DNA of 64,000 nucleotides, taken from the NCBI RefSeq assembly GCF_022512515.1, contig NZ_JAKWBK010000001.1:310001-374000 (forward strand), in the 5' to 3' direction. How positions within the stretch are numbered: the stretch's first letter is position 1; every line of letters starts with the position of its first letter. The position numbers were made by a program, and so were the translations under genes. This stretch comes from Paraniabella hibiscisoli (GTDB lineage Bacteria; Bacteroidota; Bacteroidia; Chitinophagales; Chitinophagaceae). Below the pieces are notes generated by a model that worked only from the letters and a program-made list of their open reading frames with translations, did no database searches and was not told the DNA's origin. Shown one piece after another: positions 1 through 14,640 of the stretch.

Positions 1-860
1 ATTACTCTCACTGTGAAGACTGGGAGCATCCCGGCGGAGCTACGCCCTCCTGGACGCCTCAAAAAACAGATGCACAATTCGAGCAGTACTGGAATGAGAA
101 ATGCTTACCCCAGGTAAAAGAGCTTATTGAACGTTACAATCCTGACCTGTTTTGGTTTGACACCTGGGGAGATGAGCAGGAAAAAATATTTATATCTGAT
201 AAGCGGCGCGACCAATTAATAGCGATGATCCGCAAGCTAAGCCCCAAAACGCTGATTAACGGGAGAATATCATGGCTCAATCCCGGCAACGATATCGACT
301 TCCTTGAAATGATGGACAATGATTATCCAAATGAGTTATTGCAGCGTCCCTGGCAAACACCTGCCACTATGGTACATTCATGGGGCTGGCATGCCAAAGA
401 CTACAACTGGAAAACAGCCAAAGAAATGATCGGCTACCTGGTGAATAATGTATCGAAAGGCGGTAATTACTTATTAAACATAGGTCCTAAAGCTGATGGC
501 TCCATTCCCCCTATGGCTATAAGGCGGTTAAGAGAAATGGGCGGCTGGATGCTCGCCAATGGAGAAGCAATATATGGCGCCCTGCCTGCTACAATAAAAG
601 CACCTGAAAATATCCGGTTAACGCAAAAGAGTATCGACGGGAAGAATTACCTATACGCTTCCATCCTGAAATCGCTCGAAAGTAAAAGCTTTTCGTTGCC
701 TCTCCTATCCGGCAAAATAGCGTCCTGTAAAATGCTGGACACGGACATGCCCATTCAATACCAGGATAATAATGATCGCAGCACATCATTTATATTACCC
801 GATAAAATAGCAGCTGCAGAAGATGGTGTACAGGTAGTACAGATTGAGCTAAAACCATAA
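1..860 (+). CDS. Alpha-L-fucosidase, GH29 (5' partial)
   Basis: C-terminal 285 or so residues of a glycoside hydrolase family 29 alpha-L-fucosidase, which removes fucose from glycans in the periplasm or outside the cell. The reading frame is open from base 3, so the start lies outside the window. Visible family features are [10 protein letters not shown] near the left edge and [10 protein letters not shown], where the Asp after WF is the expected catalytic nucleophile. The later segment [18 protein letters not shown] is the conserved GH29 block that closes the barrel. A small beta-rich C-terminal domain follows. The gene ends 59 bases before a sulfatase and 1.4 kb before a sialate O-acetylesterase on the same strand, which suggests joint attack on a sulfated or acetylated fucosylated glycan (inference). 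No frameshift was seen. Confidence 0.9.
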   Translation, partial: YSHCEDWEHPGGATPSWTPQKTDAQFEQYWNEKCLPQVKELIERYNPDLFWFDTWGDEQEKIFISDKRRDQLIAMIRKLSPKTLINGRISWLNPGNDIDFLEMMDNDYPNELLQRPWQTPATMVHSWGWHAKDYNWKTAKEMIGYLVNNVSKGGNYLLNIGPKADGSIPPMAIRRLREMGGWMLANGEAIYGALPATIKAPENIRLTQKSIDGKNYLYASILKSLESKSFSLPLLSGKIASCKMLDTDMPIQYQDNNDRSTSFILPDKIAAAEDGVQVVQIELKP

Positions 861-919
861 TTACTATTTTTACAGTAGTAAACAACAAGCCATTATTATC
901 AAAAATTTCAACATCCATC

Positions 920-2233
920 ATGCGCCTGATCATTGTCCTGCTTTTCACGTTTATAGCTTCTATCCTATCTGCTCAAAAAAGCCAAATATTATTTTAGTCC
1001 TGGCTGATGATCTGGGTTACAGCGATATCAGTTGTTATGGCAACCCTTTAATACAAACGCCGTTCCTGGATAAAATGGCGCGAAATGGTGTGATGGCTAC
1101 TAATTTTGTCACCACCTCTCCTATTTGTTCTCCCTCTCGTGCATCGCTGCTAACAGGCCGCTATTGCACCCGGTCGGGCATTACTTACGTGATTGGCCCG
1201 GGTAACAAAATCACGATGCCTGAGAATGAGGTAACCATTGCTGAAGTACTACAACCTAATGGCTATGCAACAGGCGCTGTAGGCAAGTGGCATGTAGGCG
1301 ATTATGGTAGTGGCTTACCCAATCAACAAGGTTTCGACTTTTTTATGGAATGATGTATAGTCATGATTATAGAAGCCCTTATGTAAAAACGGATACGGTA
1401 ATTAAGCTATTCAGAAACACTACTCCCGAAATCTATCAGCCCGCTGATAGTATACTGAATGATCTTTATGTAAAAGAAGCTACCGGATTTATTACTAAAT
1501 CGGTTAAAACGCAAAAACCCTTCTTCCTGTACCTGGCTCATAATATGCCACACTTGCCGGTTGCTTTTGCAGCGATGAAGAAACGGGGAAAAAGTTCGGC
1601 AGGTGGTGAACTGGGTGATGTAATAGAGGAGATGGATGAAGGATTATCCAGGATATGGAAAGCTGTTGAGCAAGCCGGGCAAGCGGATAACACAATTTTC
1701 ATATTCAGCAGTGACAATGGTCCCTGGCAGAATGCCCCACAACGAATGTATGACGATGGTTACAGTCAGCCCTATCATGTAGGCGCGCGGGTATCTTCAG
1801 AGGCTGGAAGGCCCTTTCTTATGAAGGCGGACATCGCGTACCTTTTATTGTTTACTGGAAGGGACACACTTTAAGCAATGAAGTGTTGCTGAAACCGATA
1901 TCCAATCTTGACGTACTACCCACATTAGCCCAGTGGACTAAATCGAAACCACCGGCGAATACTTTAGACGGTCAATCCATATCCGGATTTCTTACTACAA
2001 AAAACTACAATCAGTCGCATCGGCCTATTTACTATCACAACACAAAACTAGAGGGCGTAAAAGAGGGCGACTGGAAATTGCGCATCACCCAAAAGGATAG
2101 CGGTGAACTACGGGAGTTATTTAACCTCGCATGGGATCCTTCTGAAAGAGTCAATCTCTTTGAGTATCCGAAATACAGCAAGGAGAAAGAACACCTGCTA
2201 CAATTATTTAAAGAGTTTCCTAAAGGCAAATAA
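920..2233 (+). CDS. Secreted sulfatase (arylsulfatase type), three frameshifts
   Basis: Hydrolyses sulfate esters, probably on a polysaccharide. It starts at ATG 920 with a signal peptide ([18 protein letters not shown]), then the [15 protein letters not shown] metal-binding start of the fold. [14 protein letters not shown] holds the C-x-P-S-R motif whose Cys becomes formylglycine. GKWHVGD and SSDNGPW are further conserved blocks, and [15 protein letters not shown] follows. Three one-base losses break the frame: an A6 at 975-980 where A7 is needed, a T6 at 1339-1344 where T7 is needed, and one near 1785. Restoring them gives one protein of about 438 residues of normal family order. It lies between the fucosidase and esterase genes with short gaps, so an operon is likely. 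The exact sulfated substrate cannot be read from the sequence. Confidence 0.87.
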
Positions 2234-2265
2234 AGCCTTAACTTCAAGCCCTTAAATATAGAATA

Positions 2266-3711
2266 ATGATTGTAGCAATGCCCCGCGTTTTGTTTAAACA
2301 ACTATTGAAAGCTCTTTCTTTTTGCTTTTTCCTCACCATATCATTTACTGCTTTTAGTGCTATCCGACTACCGAATATCATTGGCAGTAATATGGTGTTA
2401 CAACAGAAAAGTGAAACGGCCATCTGGGGCTGGTCTAATCCCTCTGAGAAAATCTATATTACTACCTCATGGAACAATCAAAAGGACTCTGTAGTAGCTG
2501 ATGGTAATGCCAAATGGAAATTAAATCTAAAAACACCGGAAGCGGGAGGCCCTTATACTATTACGTTAAAAGGCGAGAACAGCATAGTACTGGACAATAT
2601 TATGATCGGCGAAGTATGGGTATGCTCGGGCCAGTCGAATATGGAATGGAGCAGCCTACAAAAGCTTCAGCAAATCATTGACGAAATGCCCAATAGCCAG
2701 AACAACAATATCAGGCTTTTTCATGTGGCTAAAACAACATCGCCCTATCCACAGGATTATGTAGAGGGCAGCTGGAAGGTTTCGGGTCCTGATGCCTTGA
2801 AAGGCTTCAGCGCGGTTGCCTATTTTTTCGCAAAAGAGCTACAGCAAAAACTAAATGTGCCGGTTGCAGTAATTAATACAAGCTGGGGCGGTACACCCGC
2901 AGAAACCTGGACACCAGCAGAAAAAGTAAATAGCAGCGATGTATTAGCAAAGTCTGCTGCCATGCAAAAAACAGTGCCCTGGTGGCCTGTAACACCTGGT
3001 TATGCTTATAATTCCATGATCTATCCACTACTGAACCTTTCTATAGCAGGTGCTATCTGGTACCAGGGAGAAGGGAATACGGTGATGCCTTTTACTTACG
3101 GGCAGCTATTCGCCGAAATGATACAAAGCTGGCGAGCCGCCTGGAAGAAGGACTTCCCGTTTTATTATGTACAAATAGCTCCTTTTAATTATGGCAATAA
3201 CAATGTAGGTAACCTGATACGTGAGCAACAGGCCAAAGTACTTAACCTGCCCAAAACAGGCATGGTGGTTATTTCAGACCTGGTGAATGATGTAAAAAAT
3301 ATTCACCCCACTAATAAAAAAGATGTGGCTTTGCGGCTTGCTAATTATGCGTTAGCCGAAACTTATGGGAAAAGCTTAACCAGCTATAAAAGTCCTATGT
3401 TTAAACGGATGGATATAACAGGCAATAAAGTCAATTTATATTTTGATAACGCAGCTAACGGTTTTAAATTGAATGCGGGTAAAGCGGCTACTGAATTCTA
3501 TTTAGCGGGACCTGACAAAGTATTTGTACCGGCGGTTATTAAAATAGAAAAAGACCGCTTGGTAGCTTCCAGCCCCGAAGTTAAAAACCCCGTAGCAGTA
3601 CGGTTCTCCTTCAGCAATGGTGGCATGTCCAATATCTTCAGCAAAGAAGGGTTACCGGTTGCCCCTTTCAGAACAGATGACTGGGTAGTAGATACGAGTA
3701 AAGTGAAATAG
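2266..3711 (+). CDS. Sialate O-acetylesterase family protein
   Basis: An SGNH-type esterase of the sialate O-acetylesterase family (about 481 residues, normal length) that removes O-acetyl groups from sugars such as sialic acid or plant or algal polysaccharides. An N-terminal signal peptide (hydrophobic ALSFCFFLTISFTAFSA) sends it to the periplasm or surface. A beta-sandwich segment (LPNIIGSNMVLQ) precedes the catalytic block VWVCSGQSNMEW with the nucleophilic Ser in GQSNM. AVINTSWGGTPAETW and AIWYQGEGN are the other conserved blocks. ATG 2278 is an alternative start 12 bases inside. It begins 32 bases after the sulfatase stop. This is the only intact complete gene of the three-gene carbohydrate group. 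Confidence 0.9.
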   Translation: MIVAMPRVLFKQLLKALSFCFFLTISFTAFSAIRLPNIIGSNMVLQQKSETAIWGWSNPSEKIYITTSWNNQKDSVVADGNAKWKLNLKTPEAGGPYTITLKGENSIVLDNIMIGEVWVCSGQSNMEWSSLQKLQQIIDEMPNSQNNNIRLFHVAKTTSPYPQDYVEGSWKVSGPDALKGFSAVAYFFAKELQQKLNVPVAVINTSWGGTPAETWTPAEKVNSSDVLAKSAAMQKTVPWWPVTPGYAYNSMIYPLLNLSIAGAIWYQGEGNTVMPFTYGQLFAEMIQSWRAAWKKDFPFYYVQIAPFNYGNNNVGNLIREQQAKVLNLPKTGMVVISDLVNDVKNIHPTNKKDVALRLANYALAETYGKSLTSYKSPMFKRMDITGNKVNLYFDNAANGFKLNAGKAATEFYLAGPDKVFVPAVIKIEKDRLVASSPEVKNPVAVRFSFSNGGMSNIFSKEGLPVAPFRTDDWVVDTSKVK

Positions 3712-3726
3712 TTTCATTGTAACATA

Positions 3727-3734
3727 TACATTTG
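3727..3734 (+). promoter_or_regulatory. Promoter -7 box for amj
   Basis: TACATTTG matches the Bacteroidota -7 consensus TAnnTTTG. It lies four bases before the ATG at 3739, so the transcript would begin at or next to the start codon. Confidence 0.5.
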
Positions 3735-3738
3735 CTTT

Positions 3739-4539
3739 ATGTCTTCGCAGATAATTATTGTACTGGCGTTAACTTTTTTGATCAACCTGATTACCACACT
3801 CTCTTATTCGGTTAGAATAGTAGGCGTTCGCACTGGTCGGATTGCTATCTCGTTTGCATTGTTTAATATCCTCGTTTTAATATCCAGAACAGCGAATGGT
3901 TTTCAGGCGCCGCTATTGGCTAAGACTGTAGAAAATGATATTAAAGCAGGTATCAATGGACATGCCGATGTATTCAGGTGGATTATTTTTTCCTGCTCGC
4001 TGGCTACGATAGTGGGAGGTTTTCTTATTCCAACATTTCAGAGAGTCTTGTCCAGGGCGGTTGTAAGCTTCAGTTATCATAAATCAATGTCGAAGCTGGT
4101 GCTGCATGGATTTTCGAAAGCGGGTATCCTTTATTTCCGAAATAATGTAGCAATACCGGTGAAAGAAAATATCACTATGCTCAACTTTCAGGCGAAATTT
4201 CCCTGGAAGGTCTTTTTACTGAACATTATAGCTGTAGCTATTCTTACTGTTGGCGTCCTATCTGCAGTTTATGCTTCTTATGTTGATCCGGATTATAGGA
4301 CGACCGCAAGCCAGCTATCTGCTTTTATCAATGGTTTTGCTACTATTTTAATGTTTGTATTTATCGACCCTCAATTATCAGTAATGACTGATGACGTAAC
4401 TATGGGTAAATGTGCTGAATCTACTTTCCGGAGATATATTATATACATGACCATCGCCAGGCTACTGGGCACTTTTTTAGCCCAACTGCTTTTTATACCC
4501 GGTGCTGAGTTCTTGGCATATTTAGCAAGAATCATTTAA
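3739..4539 (+). CDS. amj: Lipid II flippase, Amj family
   Basis: A 266-residue inner-membrane protein of the Amj (YdaH, DUF2837) family, the alternative to MurJ for moving lipid II across the membrane during peptidoglycan synthesis. The family signature is clear near the N terminus: LSYSVRIVGVRTGRIA followed by FNILVLISRTANGFQAPLLAK. There are about six hydrophobic segments (residues 3-20, 35-52, 80-98, 150-180, 195-215, 235-262), and the length is close to the 271-residue Bacillus protein. It is intact. Its 3' end overlaps the 3' end of priA by eight bases on the opposite strand. A -7 box lies directly upstream, so it may not depend on the upstream carbohydrate genes. Function is assigned from the family. 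Confidence 0.83.
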   Translation: MSSQIIIVLALTFLINLITTLSYSVRIVGVRTGRIAISFALFNILVLISRTANGFQAPLLAKTVENDIKAGINGHADVFRWIIFSCSLATIVGGFLIPTFQRVLSRAVVSFSYHKSMSKLVLHGFSKAGILYFRNNVAIPVKENITMLNFQAKFPWKVFLLNIIAVAILTVGVLSAVYASYVDPDYRTTASQLSAFINGFATILMFVFIDPQLSVMTDDVTMGKCAESTFRRYIIYMTIARLLGTFLAQLLFIPGAEFLAYLARII

Positions 4540-7037
4540 GATTACTATACCCCTCTACGTCCGGTATTACTACCACCGATTTATACCGGGGTTCCTGGTG
4601 CAATACAGCAACCTGGTAAAGAATATCTTTTTTACATTGCTCCAGCATTTTGGCATTACGGGGTAATTTCAATAACACCTCCATCAAATACTGGTTTCTA
4701 AGCCGGTTAATAACAGGTTCCGCAGGCCCTGTAATATAGTCCTTATACCGGTTGGACAAAGCGCTTGTAAAAATCTGGGCGGCATCCTGCACCACCTCTC
4801 GTATCTTGCTTTTAAAGGTGAGCTTAATAATTCTCGAAAAAGGAGGATAAAAGAATTGCTCCCGTTTAGTTATCTCATCGTTGTAAAGCGCGTCATAGTC
4901 ATGTTGCTGCACCTGCATTAAAACAGGGTGTGTTGGTTGCGAGGTTTGCACCAGTACTTTTCCTTTACCATGCTTTCTTCCCGCGCGACCGCTCACCTGC
5001 TCCATCAACTGGTAAGCTCTTTCGTTTACCCTGAAATCGGCAAACGACAAAATACCATCCGCATCTAAAATGCCCACCAGGTCTACGTTTTCAAAATCTA
5101 ATCCTTTAACCACCATCTGGGTGCCTACCAGTATATCAATATTCAATTGCTCAAAATTCTGGATCAGCTGGTCGTGCGCATTTTTACCTCTCACAGAATC
5201 CATGTCCATGCGGGCCGTTTTAGCCAGAGGGAAAATTTCCTGCAACACTTCCTCAATACGCTCGGTACCAAATTGTTTTTGCACAAAATCGTGGCTGCCA
5301 CAAGCTGCACAGGTGGTCATTGGTGCATAACTGGTTCCGCAGTAATGGCAAACCAGTTTGTTATAAAATTTATGAAACGTTAGCGACACATCACAATGCT
5401 TACATTGCGGTATCCACCCGCAAGCATTACATCGCTGGTAGGGCGTGTATCCACGCCTGTTCTGAAACAGTATTACCTGCCTAGCGGCATCCATTGAAGC
5501 CTGTATAGCATTGCACAAAGGCTCACTCAAAATTGCCGCATTGGGATCTTTATTTTTTGCCGGCGCATATCAACCATTTCCAGCACCGGCATTTCTACAT
5601 TACCGTAACGCTGCGTAAGTTTTACCAGGCCATACTTCTCTTTTACAGCATTATAATAAGACTCCAGAGAGGGTGTAGCACTTCCCAGCAATACTTTACA
5701 CTCTTCATACAAAGAAGACATGTAAATAGCTGTATCCCTGGCATGATAGCGCGGTGCCGGCTCCATTTGTTTGTAAGAGGTATCGTGCTCCTCATCGCAA
5801 ATGATCAATCCCAGGTTTTCGAAAGGCAGGAACAAAGCTGAGCGGGCGCCGAGCACAATTTTCAACTCTCCATCTTTCACTTTATTCCATATTTCTACTC
5901 TTTCGTTCTGCGAAAACTTGGAATGATACACACCAATATGTCCGCCAAAATGTTTTTGCAAACGCCTGATTGTTTGTGACGTGAGCGCAATCTCCGGCAA
6001 CATGTATAAAACCTGCTTGCCCTCCCTTATACGATCCTCTATCAGGCGTATGTATATCTCGGTCTTACCACTGGAGGTAACGCCATGCAGTAAACAAATA
6101 GGCTTATCCGTCAACGATGTCTTAATTGCTTCAAGAGCCACATTCTGTGCTTCAGATAACTCAAAATTGATGTCAATATTTTTCGCTCCCCGCTTGATCC
6201 GGTCTACCACTCTCCTTTCAGCTATTAATATGCCTTTCTCTATTAATCCTTTTAACTGCGCATCGGTTGCCCCCGACTTTTTAAGTAATGCAGCCTTAGT
6301 GATCTCTCCCTCAGTTTTTTGAAAATGCAGGTAAGCCAACAGCAGCTCCATTTGCTTTTCTGCACGCTGTAATCTTTTATCCTCGTTGAGCAATAGTTCC
6401 AATGATTTCTCCGAACTGTATTCGGGGCTCAACAAGATATAGTCCTCCTTTTTGGGAATATAGGTTTCTTTCAATGCCTCCCATACATAACAGATCCGTT
6501 TTTGTATCAGCCGGTTGATCACCGGGTAAATATGAGATGCGTCAAGTATCAACTGCACTTCGGGCAATTTCAGTTCTTTCCTGATCAGCAGTGCTTCGGC
6601 TACGAGGTATTCTTCATTATCCAATTCAGTAAAGTCCTCGCCAGCTTCTTCATTAAACACAATGATGGATTCACTACTCAATTTAAAATGCGCGGGTAAT
6701 GCGGCCGCCATTACCTCTCCCTGCGTGCACATATAATAGCCCGAAATCCACTCCCAAAGCTGCAGCTGTTGCGGATATACGACCGGTTGCATATCAAGAA
6801 TGTTCAATACTTCTTTGGCCTCAAAAAATTCAGGCGCTTCATGGTGTAACTGTTTTACAACACCTGCATACCTTTTATTTTTACCTAAGTTCACTTCCAC
6901 CCGACATCCCACTTTAATACCCGACAGCAAATGTTCGGGTACTAACCAGGTATAATTAAGAGGCAATGCCAACGGAATGATAATTTCCGCGAAGACCTTT
7001 TTTTATTGGTTTGATCGTATAATCCCAGCTCCTGCAT
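4532..7037 (-). CDS. priA: Primosomal protein N' (replication restart helicase PriA), frameshifts
   Basis: A 3'-5' DNA helicase that reloads the replisome at stalled forks. The N-terminal DNA-binding part (PLALPLNYTWLVPEHL) is followed by the helicase with Walker A GVTSSGKTEIY and the DEEH box in IICDEEHDTSYK. A zinc-binding insert with paired Cys (RCNACGWIPQCKHC, CHYCG, CAACG) and the C-terminal block GTQMVVKGLDFENV complete it. The frame breaks at a T6 run (5553-5558) where seven are needed. A second shift is likely at the T7 run 6998-7004. Adding one base there joins the frame to ATG 7037 and restores the usual AEIIIPLALP start; without it no good start codon exists. Repaired length is about 830 residues. 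It lies 15 bases after plsC, probably in one operon. Confidence 0.88.
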
Positions 7038-7052
7038 GTGTTATCAATATAG

Positions 7053-7793
7053 TTACAATTTCGAGATCCAGTCTGCCTTATATTTTACTAATGCCTGCTC
7101 CATATCGTCAAAAACGGTTTTTTTGAGCAAATGATAATCTTCTCCTGCTTCTACCTTGTTCAGATACACTACCCTGCATTTCCCGGGCGTTAAAGAAAAA
7201 ATTGTTTCATAATGCATTCTTCTATAAGTATCTAAAAACAACACCGGCTGAACAGGGGTTTGTGTTTCCACGGCCAGCTTAAAAGCGCCATTATAAAACT
7301 CCTTAAGAGGGACGGTTGTTTCATTAAATGTTCCTTCAGGAAATACAAATATGGATATTCCTTTGTTTAAAACGGACCTAAGTGTTTTCAAACTAGCGGC
7401 ACGATGAGCGGCATCTCTTCTATCAACGGTGACAATTGCATTTTTATAAATAAAGCCGAAAACCGGCACTTTGGTCATTTCAATTTTCCCCAGTGGTCGC
7501 AAAGGCTTTCGAAATACTTTAACCAGCATGGGAATATCGAGATAAGAAATATGATTGGCTACAATAATACTTTTTTCATTCGCGTTAAAAGGTGCTTCAT
7601 ATATCGATTTTACCCTTATGAAAGTAAAAGCAAACCAACAGTCGGCCCAGAACACACAGAGCCTGTAAATCATATTTCCACCTTTTATCCGGCCAAAAAA
7701 ACTTGCTATAATTACCAGTGGGAATATCAACAGCATCAGGGCCACAAAAATGATGGCAGCATAAATACTGAATAGGAAACGAAGGATTGTCAT
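7053..7793 (-). CDS. plsC: 1-acyl-sn-glycerol-3-phosphate acyltransferase
   Basis: Adds the second acyl chain to lysophosphatidic acid to make phosphatidic acid, at the inner membrane. About 246 residues, starting at ATG 7793 (MTILRFLF). A TTG codon 12 bases upstream is possible but unlikely. A long N-terminal hydrophobic segment (residues 3-33) anchors the protein. The acyltransferase motifs NHISYLD (NHxxxxD) and FPEGTFNET (FPEGT) are both present and in the usual order. It lies upstream of priA in the same direction. A -7 box, TACATTTG on the minus strand (7803-7810), precedes the start. The gene is intact. Other lysophospholipid acyltransferases share this fold, so the exact acceptor is from family assignment. 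Confidence 0.87.
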   Translation of the reverse strand: MTILRFLFSIYAAIIFVALMLLIFPLVIIASFFGRIKGGNMIYRLCVFWADCWFAFTFIRVKSIYEAPFNANEKSIIVANHISYLDIPMLVKVFRKPLRPLGKIEMTKVPVFGFIYKNAIVTVDRRDAAHRAASLKTLRSVLNKGISIFVFPEGTFNETTVPLKEFYNGAFKLAVETQTPVQPVLFLDTYRRMHYETIFSLTPGKCRVVYLNKVEAGEDYHLLKKTVFDDMEQALVKYKADWISKL

Positions 7794-7802
7794 ATACTGT
7801 AG

Positions 7803-7810
7803 CAAATGTA
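7803..7810 (-). promoter_or_regulatory. Promoter -7 box for plsC-priA
   Basis: On the minus strand this reads TACATTTG (TAnnTTTG). It is nine bases upstream of the plsC ATG. Confidence 0.45.
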
Positions 7811-7857
7811 ATGATTAGTTGATTGGTTGATTAGTTCACCAGTTGATATGTTGACTA

Positions 7858-7878
7858 CCTGCCCGGCGGCAGACGGGG
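7858..7878. repeat. Short GC-rich extragenic repeat, copy 1
   Basis: Begins CCTGCCCGG and ends CAGACGGGG in an otherwise AT-rich intergenic stretch. The same two arms recur at 28549-28590 around a longer centre. Its role is unknown; it could be a small dispersed extragenic repeat. Confidence 0.4.
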
Positions 7879-8026
7879 TTAACAAGGGTACACAAAATCT
7901 AATTCTTTTTGGGCAGTGCCCCAAAAGAAAAAACGGTCGACCTAAAAACATCCAAAACAGACAGCGGCATGTCCACTACCCTTCCTGGGAAAGGTTTGGG
8001 GAGATCAACCTTTCAACTTTTCAACG

Positions 8027-8034
8027 TACCTTTG
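8027..8034 (+). promoter_or_regulatory. Promoter -7 box for mtaB
   Basis: TACCTTTG fits TAnnTTTG and ends seven bases before the mtaB ATG, predicting a leaderless or nearly leaderless transcript. Confidence 0.5.
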
Positions 8035-8041
8035 CGCTCAT

Positions 8042-9331
8042 ATGCAGGGCGCAAAATCAGTGGCTTTTCACACGTTGGGATGTAAACTAAATTACTCTGA
8101 AACCTCTTCCATTTCGCGAATGATGGAAAATGAAGGGTTTGTGAAAAAGGAATTTACTGAAGCGGCAGATGTGTACGTTATTAATACCTGTTCGGTTACA
8201 GAAAATGCCGATAAGGAATGCCGGCAGCTGGTGCGTCGCATACAGCGCAAGGCGCCCGAAAGCATTGTGGTGATTACAGGCTGCTACGCCCAGTTGAAAC
8301 CCAAAGAAATCGCAGAAATTCCCGGCGTCGACCTGGTGCTGGGCGCTGCCGAAAAGTTTAATATCACCAAACATATTAAAGAAATATCTAAAGGAGATTC
8401 AGCTAAAATATGCAGTTGCGATATTGAAGAAGTGTCCGGGTTCAATTCTTCATTTTCCATCAACGATCGTACCCGTACCTTCTTAAAAGTGCAGGACGGC
8501 TGTGATTACAACTGTTCGTTTTGTACGATACCTATGGCGCGGGGTAAAAGCCGTAGCGATAGTATTGCCAATGTGATCAAAAGCGCGCAAAGCCTTGCGG
8601 CAAGCGGGGCTAAAGAAATTGTACTTACAGGTATTAATTTAGGTGATTTTGGAAAAGGCCCCGATGGCAATGAACCTATATCTTTTCAAAACAGGGAGGA
8701 GAACTTTTACAAACTGATACAGGAGCTGGACCAGGTGGAAGGTATTGAACGCTATCGCATTTCTTCTATCGAGCCCAACCTGCTTACCAACGAGATCGTG
8801 GAGTTTGTGGCCAATAGTAAAAGATTCATGCCGCATTTTCATATTCCGTTGCAAAGCGGAAGCAATACGGTGTTGGGTATGATGCGCCGCCGGTACAAAA
8901 GTGAGCTTTATGCAGAACGTGTTGGCCTAATAAAAACCTTAATGCCACATGCAGCTATAGGCGTTGACGTTATTGTTGGTTTTCCCGGTGAAACAGACAC
9001 AGCGTTTAAAGAGACCTATGACTTTCTGCATGCTTTAGACATTTCTTACCTGCATGTGTTCACTTATTCAGAAAGAGATAACACGCATGCACTCACCCTC
9101 GGCCCCGTGATAGATATGCACACCCGGCACGAAAGAAACAAGTCACTTCGCAATCTTTCCTACATGAAAATGCAGTACTTCGAAGCCAATCATGCAGGCC
9201 AGACCCGAAAAGTGTTGTTTGAAAATCACAATAAAAATGGGATGATGGAAGGATATACTGATAATTATATCCGCGTTAGTGTTCCTTATAAAACCGAATG
9301 GGAAAACAGTATTGTAGAATGGCGTTTATAA
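8042..9331 (+). CDS. mtaB: tRNA t6A37 methylthiotransferase MtaB
   Basis: A radical-SAM enzyme that converts N6-threonylcarbamoyladenosine at tRNA position 37 to its 2-methylthio form (ms2t6A). 429 residues, the usual length. The N-terminal MTTase domain carries TLGCKLN, NTCSVTENAD and ITGCYAQ, whose Cys residues bind the second iron-sulfur cluster. The radical-SAM domain has CDYNCSFCTIPMARG (CxxxCxxC). IPLQSGSNTVLGMMRRRY and the C-terminal TRAM-like segment follow. The LGCKLNYSE sequence and the lack of MiaB-type features favour MtaB over MiaB or RimO. The gene is intact. Confidence 0.9.
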   Translation: MQGAKSVAFHTLGCKLNYSETSSISRMMENEGFVKKEFTEAADVYVINTCSVTENADKECRQLVRRIQRKAPESIVVITGCYAQLKPKEIAEIPGVDLVLGAAEKFNITKHIKEISKGDSAKICSCDIEEVSGFNSSFSINDRTRTFLKVQDGCDYNCSFCTIPMARGKSRSDSIANVIKSAQSLAASGAKEIVLTGINLGDFGKGPDGNEPISFQNREENFYKLIQELDQVEGIERYRISSIEPNLLTNEIVEFVANSKRFMPHFHIPLQSGSNTVLGMMRRRYKSELYAERVGLIKTLMPHAAIGVDVIVGFPGETDTAFKETYDFLHALDISYLHVFTYSERDNTHALTLGPVIDMHTRHERNKSLRNLSYMKMQYFEANHAGQTRKVLFENHNKNGMMEGYTDNYIRVSVPYKTEWENSIVEWRL

Positions 9332-9340
9332 TGGGGTTTT

Positions 9341-9941
9341 CTACTTACCCTTATTTGCTTTATACTGTTGATTTAACCCTTTTATCACCTCGCTGGTAAT
9401 ATCATAAGCCGTGTCGCTGTAATAGAAGAAAGGCTCGTGAGAAAATATAAAGGAGTAAGTGCCGTCTGCATTAAACTTCTTGAGGTAGTCCTGTATATCC
9501 TTAATCACACTCATATTTTTAGAAGCCAGCCAGCTTTGATAGCCATCCATTAATGATTGTCTTTTTCCAACATTTGACGCTGCGTGGTTTCCAAGTCTTC
9601 CCTCGCCGCAGCCGCCTGCTCTTCCGTCATGCTAGCCCCCTTTGCTGGTAGCCTTCATATTTATTCCTGTATGCTTTGTCCATCTTATTCAGTTCGGCAT
9701 CTAAACTTTCCTGTCTTCTTTCAACCTCGTTCGATACCGCTTTCGCCAGTTCATACCTGCCTTGTATAGAATCCATATTCATGTAGGCAAAAAGCAGTTT
9801 CTTACTCCCCAGGCTGTCTTTAATTTTCAAAACACTCCCAGCCGTTGTCACTTTTTCCGAGCCGTTTGTAAACTGCTTATATAATAAAAATGATACCGCA
9901 ACAACCAGTAAAGCATTTACAATCAATAAGGCTTGTTTCAT
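9341..9941 (-). CDS. OmpH/Skp-like periplasmic chaperone, one frameshift
   Basis: Resembles the OmpH (Skp) family, small coiled-coil chaperones for outer-membrane proteins in the periplasm. The protein begins MKQALLIVNALLVVAVSFLLY, an uncleaved signal or anchor. It then has the family-style FAYMNMDSIQGRYELAKAV segment, a charged helical stretch and the C-terminal block YSFIFSHEPFFYYSDTAYDIT, close to the usual end of OmpH proteins. The frame breaks near 9635-9645, where one added base joins the two halves into about 200 residues. It is convergent with mtaB (10-base gap). It is slightly divergent from classic Skp, so the chaperone role is inferred. Confidence 0.7.
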
Positions 9942-10179
9942 CCGAATATTTTATATTTTTTAATCAGGTCGGATAGGAACGCCCCACCAACATCCTCCCT
10001 TTATGAAACCGTTTTAAATGGGCGTTTCACAATTACCTTAAAATTTTAAACTGCAATATACTCATCAATTAAAGAAAAAGTGCAGATGAAAACCTTTCTT
10101 ATGAAAGGCTTAACGAGAATTACAAGATTTTAGATCGAAAAGTTAAGAGTTAACATGCGAACTACCAAGTTTCTTGCAT

Positions 10180-10217
10180 AAAAAAGAGCAACCCTGGTAT
10201 TACCCAGAATTGCTCTT
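10180..10217 (-). terminator. Rho-independent terminator after rpoC
   Basis: On the minus strand GAGCAA and CTGG arms pair with CCAG and TTGCTC around a GTAATA loop, followed by a T run. It lies about 20 bases after the rpoC stop. Confidence 0.8.
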
Positions 10218-10237
10218 GCAAATTTTTATTTTAAGAA

Positions 10238-14554
<4,317 letters not shown>

Positions 14555-14640
14555 TTATTTAAAGATTTAAGAATTTGAACGCTGACTTTTTTGAAGATGC
14601 CCATGAACCATTTACAATGATCCATGAACATTTCTCAATA

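Noticed and set aside
7794..8041. A gene or RNA in the plsC-mtaB gap
   Set aside because: Only short frames, a GC-rich repeat and the promoter box were seen; no tRNA-like fold.
9942..10179. Small gene between the OmpH-like gene and rpoC
   Set aside because: No frame with a start, family resemblance or coding pattern.
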